Source of the DNA: Psychroflexus sp. | GTDB lineage: Bacteria; Bacteroidota; Bacteroidia; Flavobacteriales; Flavobacteriaceae | Length of the DNA: 10,751 bases | Reading direction: 5' to 3' | Assembly: GCA_003565575.1 (NCBI GenBank) | Contig: PXBV01000004.1 | Coordinates: 1 to 10,751 of the forward strand | In this document: in pieces, positions 1-5,068 of the stretch | Numbering within the stretch: position 1 is the stretch's first letter | Layout of the letters: each line of letters starts with the position of its first letter | Notes under the pieces: generated by a model | Databases searched by the model: none | What the model was told of the DNA's origin: nothing | The model's input: only the letters and a program-made list of their open reading frames with translations | Position numbers and translations under genes: made by a program

Positions 1-710
1 CTGTCCCCAAATCCGGTATAAAAAAATTGAACTCCTTCACCTGGTTTCTGCTCAAAAATCTCTTTAATTGCATTTTCAGTGATTTCTTGAACTTTTGGTA
101 AATCACTTTCGTAACCAACGCCACAATCAATCATAATTCTACCGCGTGGTGTTCTACTAAAATTTTTAAAAGGAGAATCTACAATTTTTGAATTAGGAAT
201 TACAACTAAGTTGAAATCTGCAGTTTGAATAATCACACTTCTCAAATTGATATCTACAACATAACCGCTAAAGTCATTAGTTTCAATCCAATCACCAATC
301 TGGAGCTTTGGTATAAAGCTTATTATAACTCCTGCAAATGTATTATGAAGAGTACCTTGTAAAGCAAAACCAACCGCTAAACCAACGACACCAGCCGCTC
401 CAAGCACCGATGTTAAAACTGTATCTAAATTGAGAACAGCGAGGGCTGAAAATACACCTAAGGATATAACAATTAGTTTAAAAACTTTAACAGATACAGT
501 TCTGATAGAATCTTGTGCGTTACTTTTTTCAAAAAGTTTATTGACTATTTTGCTTGAGTATTTAGCAAAAATGATGAAAAGCAAAAAAATAAAAACAGCC
601 AAAACAAAATTGGGTAGATTCAATACAATAGAATCTACCCAATCATAAATTTTTGAAGTTAGCTCAGACCAAGATTGCTCGGTCTTATCAACCATTTCAG
701 TTTGTGTCAT
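1..710 (-). CDS. MscS-family small-conductance mechanosensitive channel (C-terminus outside window)
   Basis: The gene encodes an inner-membrane channel that opens under membrane tension to release solutes on hypo-osmotic shock. I translated 236 codons from the ATG at 710; the C-terminal part lies beyond the left edge. Hydrophobic segments are at about residues 33-51 and 77-93, followed by the Gly/Ala-rich pore helix at about 98-133. The pore helix contains LGAAGVVGLAVGFALQG, closely matching the TM3 motif of E. coli MscS. The cytoplasmic beta-domain follows (IGDWIE, then VVIPNSKI and NFSRTPRGR), and the start of the alpha/beta domain (VGYESDL). A polar stretch of about 30 residues precedes TM1. 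The start lies 13 bp after the stop of the upstream dps gene on the same strand, which suggests co-transcription and possibly translational coupling. The family call is secure; the exact subfamily cannot be judged without the C-terminus. Confidence 0.93.
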   Translation of the reverse strand, partial: MTQTEMVDKTEQSWSELTSKIYDWVDSIVLNLPNFVLAVFIFLLFIIFAKYSSKIVNKLFEKSNAQDSIRTVSVKVFKLIVISLGVFSALAVLNLDTVLTSVLGAAGVVGLAVGFALQGTLHNTFAGVIISFIPKLQIGDWIETNDFSGYVVDINLRSVIIQTADFNLVVIPNSKIVDSPFKNFSRTPRGRIMIDCGVGYESDLPKVQEITENAIKEIFEQKPGEGVQFFYTGFGD

Positions 711-723
711 AATTCAAATAAAA

Positions 724-1212
724 TTAAGAATGCTGTTTTTCTTCTATTTTCATGATCCAAGCATCTAGCATCCAACTCATTTTCTCTAACTCTTGTATGT
801 AAGCACCAATTAAATCAATAGTACCTTCATCATTATTTGAATCAGCAACATTTACAACTTTTCTCATCTGAGAAATTATCTTACCATGATCAGTTAATAG
901 TGTGCTTACCATCTCAAAATCTTCCATATTAGATGGAGACTCAGAAAGGTTTGAAAGTGATAAATAGTCCGTAAAGTTACTTTCAGGTTGAAATCTTAGC
1001 GTTAGAATTCGCTCTGCAATTTCATCAATTTTAACTTTTGCATCATCATACATTTCTTCAAATTGCTCGTGCAAATCAAAGAAATTATGTCCTATAATAT
1101 TCCAATAAAAGTTTCTTAATTTTTGATAGTACAAATGGTAATCAGCCAAGAGAACATTTAGCTCTCTTACTGTATGTTTTGTTTTACTAATATCTAAATT
1201 TAAGTAACTCAT
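724..1212 (-). CDS. Dps-family miniferritin, paralogue with Tyr replacing a ferroxidase His
   Basis: This is a 162-aa Dps-like protein of the ferritin superfamily. Members normally assemble as 12-mers that oxidise Fe(II) with peroxide and store the iron. The central block (GHNFFDLHEQFE, then IDEIAERIL) is the Dps ferroxidase signature. By motif alignment with E. coli Dps (H51, H63, D67, D78, E82), the equivalent residues are Y36, H48, E52, D63 and E67. The first ligand is therefore Tyr (codon at 1105-1107) in a FYWN context, where its neighbour has FHWN. Glu at position 52 is shared by both copies and appears usual for flavobacterial members. The N-terminus is short and lacks the Lys-rich tail that E. 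coli Dps uses to bind DNA, so a DNA-coating role is doubtful. It starts 33 bp after the other dps copy and precedes mscS by 13 bp. Fold assignment is secure; ferroxidase activity is uncertain. Confidence 0.93.
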   Translation of the reverse strand: MSYLNLDISKTKHTVRELNVLLADYHLYYQKLRNFYWNIIGHNFFDLHEQFEEMYDDAKVKIDEIAERILTLRFQPESNFTDYLSLSNLSESPSNMEDFEMVSTLLTDHGKIISQMRKVVNVADSNNDEGTIDLIGAYIQELEKMSWMLDAWIMKIEEKQHS

Positions 1213-1245
1213 AAAAATAATTTTTGTTTTAAGATTAAACTTCGC

Positions 1246-1734
1246 TTAAGCGTTTTTTCTATCGGTAAGCTTCATGCTCCATGCATCCAACATCCAACTA
1301 GTTTTTTCCAGTTCTCGAATGTAAGCACCAACCAAATCTATAGTACCTTCATCACCATTAGCGTTTGCAACTTCAACTACTTTTCGCATTTGTTTAATAA
1401 TAGTTCCATGATCAGAAAGTAAATCACTCACCATTTCAGTATCAGCTTTATCTTCAGATGATTCCTTAATATTTGATAGTTTCAAATAGGTTGTAAAGTT
1501 GCTTTCTGGTTGGAATCTAAGTGTTAATATACGCTCTGCAATTTCGTCAATTTTAAGTTTTGCATCATCGTACATCACTTCAAATTGTTCATGTAGGTCA
1601 AAAAAATTATGTCCTACAATATTCCAATGAAAGTTTCTTAATTTTTGGTAATATAAGTGATAATCAGACAATAAAATATTTAATTCTTTAACTGTCTCAC
1701 CTGTTTTTGATTTATCTAAATTTAAGTAGCTCAT
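1246..1734 (-). CDS. dps: Dps-family miniferritin with intact ferroxidase motif
   Basis: This is a 162-aa DNA-starvation/stationary-phase protection protein (miniferritin), expected to sequester iron and consume peroxide in the cytoplasm. The ferroxidase residues inferred from motif alignment are H36 (FHWN), H48 (LHEQ), E52, D63 and E67 (IDEIAER). These are the expected set, with Glu where E. coli Dps has D67. The C-terminal helix carries the conserved EGTIDL and SWMLDAW segments. There is no basic N-terminal extension, so iron storage is more likely than DNA binding. It is about 76% identical to the adjacent downstream copy by ungapped manual comparison (123 of 162 positions), a clear tandem duplication. 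The ATG at 1734 lies only 2 bp after the stop of the upstream 99-aa gene, so the two are probably translationally coupled. Regulation by oxidative stress is likely from the family, but no operator was recognised. Confidence 0.95.
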   Translation of the reverse strand: MSYLNLDKSKTGETVKELNILLSDYHLYYQKLRNFHWNIVGHNFFDLHEQFEVMYDDAKLKIDEIAERILTLRFQPESNFTTYLKLSNIKESSEDKADTEMVSDLLSDHGTIIKQMRKVVEVANANGDEGTIDLVGAYIRELEKTSWMLDAWSMKLTDRKNA

Positions 1735-1736
1735 TA

Positions 1737-2036
1737 TTATTTAATATTTAATTTATTTATTAATTCTTCAGATATTTGACCTCCAGATTTGCCGTAACCA
1801 TCCACTAAAACACCTTTGGTTCCATCTGATGTTTTTATGGCATATAATATTGAATTATCGGAAGGATTGGCATTGCCTTCAAATCTAAAGTAATGCTCAA
1901 CCTCAAAATCTTTAGCCGAATATTTTGAATTTTTATTCTTGTTTTCAAGAAAAGTATCTAAAAGATTAAAGTCTTCAACAAATCCTTTATCTCTTAACGC
2001 ATTCATAGTTTCTGATAATGTATCTTTTTTTCTCAT
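1737..2036 (-). CDS. Conserved hypothetical protein, ~100-aa Bacteroidota family
   Basis: This is a 99-aa soluble protein with no signal peptide or membrane segment. It resembles a small Bacteroidota family that is often labelled 'phosphoribosylpyrophosphate synthetase' in databases. The features I recognise are an N-terminal DTLSETMNALRDKGF helix, a central FEVEHYFRFEG stretch, SILYAIKTSDGTKGVLVDGYG, and a C-terminal ISEELINKLNIK helix. It is far too short to be a PRPP synthetase, whose members run to about 300 residues, and it shows no PRPP-binding loop, so that label should not be copied. The stop codon lies 2 bp before the dps start, and the gene probably leads the hypothetical-dps-dps-mscS operon. 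Its role is unknown; the position suggests a stress-related function, which is inference from context only. Recognition of the family is from memory of its sequence pattern. Confidence 0.8.
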   Translation of the reverse strand: MRKKDTLSETMNALRDKGFVEDFNLLDTFLENKNKNSKYSAKDFEVEHYFRFEGNANPSDNSILYAIKTSDGTKGVLVDGYGKSGGQISEELINKLNIK

Positions 2037-2055
2037 ATAATTATTTTCTTTAAAA

Positions 2056-2085
2056 TAAAGATATAAAGCAGACTTATCAAAGAAA
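2056..2085 (-). promoter_or_regulatory. Possible Bacteroidota-type promoter for the dps-mscS operon
   Basis: Reading on the minus strand, TATCTTTA (2063 to 2056) is a 7-of-8 match to the Bacteroidota -7 element TAnnTTTG. It has TTTC 18 bp upstream (2085-2082), and an overlapping TTTG with a 14-bp spacer (2081-2078). The element sits 20 bp before the ATG at 2036, giving a plausible short leader. In DNA this AT-rich, such matches arise by chance, so this is tentative. Confidence 0.3.
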
Positions 2086-2112
2086 TAGGGGTATTTAGCC
2101 TTAATTTAACTA

Positions 2113-2259
2113 TCAGTTTTTCTTATTTTTATTTTTAGTATAATAGAATATGCCTAACGGAAATGATAGCAATAAAAATATGAACTGTCTAGTTACGATG
2201 CCATAAAGTGTTATTAAGGCTGCAATAACATATATCCAAGTCAGTTTAGTTATTTTCAT
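2113..2259 (-). CDS. Putative 48-aa two-helix membrane miniprotein
   Basis: A 48-codon frame runs from ATG (2257-2259) to TGA (2113-2115), in the gap between clpC and the 99-aa gene and on the same strand as both. The product starts MKITKLTWIY and has two hydrophobic stretches, about residues 7-22 and 25-40, separated by a short turn containing TRQ. It ends in a Lys/Asn-rich tail, TKNKNKKN. This pattern fits a membrane hairpin with both ends in the cytoplasm. An in-frame stop lies eight codons upstream, and no other ATG is available. It begins 39 bp after the clpC stop, so it could be read through from clpC. I recognise no family. Against it, T-rich AT-rich DNA easily yields hydrophobic short frames, and no distinct ribosome-binding site is visible. 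Confidence 0.5.
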   Translation of the reverse strand: MKITKLTWIYVIAALITLYGIVTRQFIFLLLSFPLGIFYYTKNKNKKN

Positions 2260-2298
2260 TGCTAGTAATAAATTACGTCTTTAATTTTCTAAACAAAA

Positions 2299-4848
2299 TT
2301 ATGACTCTTTGTTTGCTGTTTTTTGTACTTCTATGGATAACTCTTTGGTATTATCATCGTAATCCATAAAGAGTGTATCTCCTTCAACAATGGAAGAATT
2401 GATAATTTTTTCTGCAAGCGCATCTTCAATGTATTTTTGAATAGCTCTGTTTAGAGGTCTTGCACCGTATTGTTTATCAAAGCCTTTTTCTGCTATAAAA
2501 TCTTTTGCAGATTCACTCAAAGTAAAATTGTAGCCCACATCTTTAATTCTTGCATAAAGCTTTTCTAACTCAATATTAATAATCTTTTTGATATCATCTA
2601 TTTCTAGTGCGTTAAAGATAATAACGTCATCTACTCGATTTAAGAATTCAGGAGCAAAAGCTTTTTTCAAAGCGCCTTCTATGACTTTTTTGGTATTTTC
2701 ATCTTCTTGTTTCTTTTGAGATTGTGTACCAAAACCAACACCTGTGCCAAAATCTTTCAGCTTTCTAGCACCAATGTTGGAAGTCATTATAATGATGGTA
2801 TTTCTAAAGTCTACTTTTCTTCCGAGACTATCTGTTAAATGTCCATCATCTAAAACTTGTAAAAGCATATTGAACACATCTGGGTGTGCTTTTTCTACTT
2901 CGTCAAGCAAGATTACAGCATAAGGTTTACGCCTTACTTTCTCTGTAAGTTGACCACCTTCTTCATAACCAATGTATCCTGGGGGCGCACCAATGAGTCT
3001 AGATACAGCAAATTTTTCCATATATTCACTCATATCAAGTCTGATAAGTGCATCATCATTATCAAATAGTTCTTTTGCTAAAATTTTGGCAAGTTGAGTT
3101 TTACCAACTCCTGTTTGACCTAAGAATATAAACGAACCAATTGGACGGTTTGGGTCTTTAAGACCAGCTCTGTTTCTTTGGATTGCTTTCACAATTTTGG
3201 TAACAGCTTCACTTTGTCCAATAACTTTGTTTTTGATGGTATTTGGCAACTCAGCTAATTTATTACCTTCCGTTTTAGCTATTCGTGTTACTGGAATGCC
3301 AGACATCATAGAAACCACATCTGCAATGTGATCTTCCGTTACTGTTTCTTTATTTTCTTTTGAATCTTTTTCCCATTCTTCTTGAGCAATCTGTAAATCA
3401 TTTTCTATGCGCTTTTCATCATCTCTCAGTTTTGCAGCCTCTTCATATTTTTGTTTTTTGACTACAGAATTTTTTTCTTCTCTAATGTCTTCAAGTTCTT
3501 TTTCAAGTTCTAATATTCGTTTGGGTACATTTATATTAGTAATATGAACTCTACTTCCAGCTTCATCAAGTGCGTCAATAGCTTTGTCTGGCAGAAATCT
3601 ATCCGTCATGTATCTATTGGTCAAAGTAACACAAGATTTGATAGCTTCTTCGGTGTAAATCACATTATGATGATCTTCATACTTGTTTTTAATGTTATGA
3701 AGAATTTCTATGGTTTCATCAATTGAAGTTGGTTCCACAATAATTTTCTGAAACCTTCTCTCCAAAGCCCCATCCTTTTCTATGTGTTGTCTATATTCAT
3801 CTAGAGTAGTAGCACCAATACATTGAATTTCACCTCTAGCTAATGCAGGCTTAAACATGTTACTAGCATCTAAACTACCTGTTGCGCCTCCAGCACCTAC
3901 AATGGTATGAATTTCATCTATAAAAAGAATAATGTCATCATTCTTTTCAAGCTCATTCATTACAGCTTTCATGCGTTCTTCAAATTGTCCTCTATATTTT
4001 GTACCAGCAACTAAGCTTGCAAGGTCTAGAGTTACCAAACGCTTGTCATAAAGGATTCTTGATACTTTACGTTGTACTATTCTGAGCGCGAGTCCTTCAG
4101 CAATAGCACTTTTACCAACGCCAGGCTCTCCAATTAAAAGTGGGTTATTTTTCTTTCTTCTACTTAAAATTTGAGATACTCTTTCAATTTCTTTTTCACG
4201 ACCAACCACTGGGTCCAATTTATCCTCTTGAGCCATTTCTGTAAGGTCTCTCCCAAAATTATCTAACACTGGGGTTTTAGATTTCTTGGTAGTACTCCCC
4301 TTGGTATTGCCAGAAGACCCCAAAGATTCACGACCAGAATCTCCAGTAGATGATGTATCCTCTGGATATGCATCCGTTGGTGTATCAAGGTAATCACCAT
4401 CTTGTGTGATCATAGCTTTAAATTCCTCTTTTACATTGTCATAATCCACTTTCAACTTATTTAAAAGTTTAGTTGTAGGGTCATTTTCATTTCTTAAGAT
4501 ACAGAGCAAAAGATGCGCAGTATTGATAGAAGAGCTTTGAAACAATTTAGCCTCTAAAAATGTTGTTTTAAGAGCTCTTTCAGCTTGTCTTGTTAAATGC
4601 AAGTTTTTCTTTTCTTGAGAAATATCAGTATTGGCATGGTCTGAAGGATTAAGAATTTCTACTTTTCTCCTCAACAACTCCAGGTCCACATTCATAGCAT
4701 CTAAAATATTAATGGCTTTACCAGTGCCATCGCGAAGCAAACCTAACATTAGGTGTTCAGTCCCTATAAAATCGTGACCTAGGCGCAAAGCTTCTTCTTT
4801 ACTGTAAGCGATTACTTCTTTTACTTTAGGTGAAAAATTATCATCCAT
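2299..4848 (-). CDS. clpC: ClpC-type AAA+ ATPase, unfoldase subunit of the ClpCP protease
   Basis: This 849-aa HSP100 chaperone unfolds substrates and threads them into ClpP in the cytoplasm. It has two Clp-N repeats (about residues 1-70 and 80-150) and a Ser/Gly/Thr-rich linker (about 155-195). The first AAA+ module has Walker A GEPGVGKS at 240-247, Walker B ILFIDE at 307-312 and the ALERRF arginine region near 361-366. The short middle domain carries a UVR-like KYEEAAKLRDDE at 467-478. The second module has Walker A GQTGVGKT at 577-584, Walker B VILLDE at 645-650 and a C-terminal D2-small domain. A VGF tripeptide at 704-706 matches the ClpP-docking loop of ClpC/ClpE proteins. The short middle domain and this loop favour ClpC over ClpB; ClpA is less likely because of the UVR-type segment. 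All ATPase motifs are intact and the length is typical. It is transcribed divergently from gyrA. Confidence 0.96.
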   Translation of the reverse strand: MDDNFSPKVKEVIAYSKEEALRLGHDFIGTEHLMLGLLRDGTGKAINILDAMNVDLELLRRKVEILNPSDHANTDISQEKKNLHLTRQAERALKTTFLEAKLFQSSSINTAHLLLCILRNENDPTTKLLNKLKVDYDNVKEEFKAMITQDGDYLDTPTDAYPEDTSSTGDSGRESLGSSGNTKGSTTKKSKTPVLDNFGRDLTEMAQEDKLDPVVGREKEIERVSQILSRRKKNNPLLIGEPGVGKSAIAEGLALRIVQRKVSRILYDKRLVTLDLASLVAGTKYRGQFEERMKAVMNELEKNDDIILFIDEIHTIVGAGGATGSLDASNMFKPALARGEIQCIGATTLDEYRQHIEKDGALERRFQKIIVEPTSIDETIEILHNIKNKYEDHHNVIYTEEAIKSCVTLTNRYMTDRFLPDKAIDALDEAGSRVHITNINVPKRILELEKELEDIREEKNSVVKKQKYEEAAKLRDDEKRIENDLQIAQEEWEKDSKENKETVTEDHIADVVSMMSGIPVTRIAKTEGNKLAELPNTIKNKVIGQSEAVTKIVKAIQRNRAGLKDPNRPIGSFIFLGQTGVGKTQLAKILAKELFDNDDALIRLDMSEYMEKFAVSRLIGAPPGYIGYEEGGQLTEKVRRKPYAVILLDEVEKAHPDVFNMLLQVLDDGHLTDSLGRKVDFRNTIIIMTSNIGARKLKDFGTGVGFGTQSQKKQEDENTKKVIEGALKKAFAPEFLNRVDDVIIFNALEIDDIKKIINIELEKLYARIKDVGYNFTLSESAKDFIAEKGFDKQYGARPLNRAIQKYIEDALAEKIINSSIVEGDTLFMDYDDNTKELSIEVQKTANKES

Positions 4849-4874
4849 AGTCTTTATATTTGTTAGACATTACT

Positions 4875-4882
4875 CAAAAATA
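4875..4882 (-). promoter_or_regulatory. TAnnTTTG promoter element for clpC
   Basis: On the minus strand, TATTTTTG (4882 to 4875) is an exact match to the Bacteroidota -7 consensus TAnnTTTG. It lies 26 bp before the clpC ATG, which would place the transcript start near 4868 with a leader of about 20 nt. No good TTTG -33 element is seen at the expected 17-21 bp upstream. That is tolerable in this phylum but lowers confidence. I saw no CIRCE-type inverted repeat near it. Confidence 0.5.
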
Positions 4883-4971
4883 ATACCTTATTCTTGATAT
4901 ATACCATTTCATTAGTGAAAATCTTATTAAATATAGTTTTTAAAAAATCTATCTTTTAGACTAAATCAATC

Positions 4972-5001
4972 TTTAAGGATATAATAGGTTTTGTATATTT
5001 G
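4972..5001 (+). promoter_or_regulatory. Candidate gyrA promoter
   Basis: TATATTTG at 4994-5001 is an exact TAnnTTTG match. TTTA at 4972-4975, one mismatch from TTTG, precedes it by 18 bp, which is close to the usual spacing. The predicted start is near 5008, leaving a leader of about 60 nt before the gyrA ATG at 5069. Together with the opposing clpC element, this makes the 220-bp gap a divergent promoter region. Confidence 0.5.
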
Positions 5002-5068
5002 CTTGTTAGCAATTATTAATTGTTTTCAAAAAGAATAAATTTTAACGTATTAATTTAAACTGACATAA

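Larger units (their letters stand above)
724..1734. repeat. Tandem gene duplication: two dps copies in direct orientation
   Basis: The two 489-bp reading frames are equal in length and align without gaps at the protein level, with 39 differences in 162 residues. The differences are uneven: only residues 36, 40, 53 and 60 differ between positions 24 and 81, while residues 82-99 and the last ten residues are strongly diverged. The spacer between the copies is 33 bp. The duplication is old enough for synonymous divergence to be widespread, so it is not a recent assembly-type repeat. Confidence 0.9.

Noticed and set aside
430..648. 72-codon plus-strand reading frame
   Set aside because: It lies wholly opposite the mscS gene, whose protein matches the channel family strongly. 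Its product is low-complexity Lys/Thr/Leu with no recognisable pattern.
1243..1252. Palindrome CGCTTAAGCG overlapping the stop of the upstream dps gene
   Set aside because: It is a 10-bp perfect palindrome, but there is no extended stem and no loop or U-tract after it in the transcribed direction, so it is not a terminator. A regulatory role cannot be supported.
724..1734. The tandem dps genes as an assembly duplication error
   Set aside because: The copies differ at 39 of 162 residues and widely at the DNA level, so they are genuine old paralogues.
2260..2298. Possible terminator directly after clpC
   Set aside because: No inverted repeat with a T-tract is present in this AT-rich stretch.
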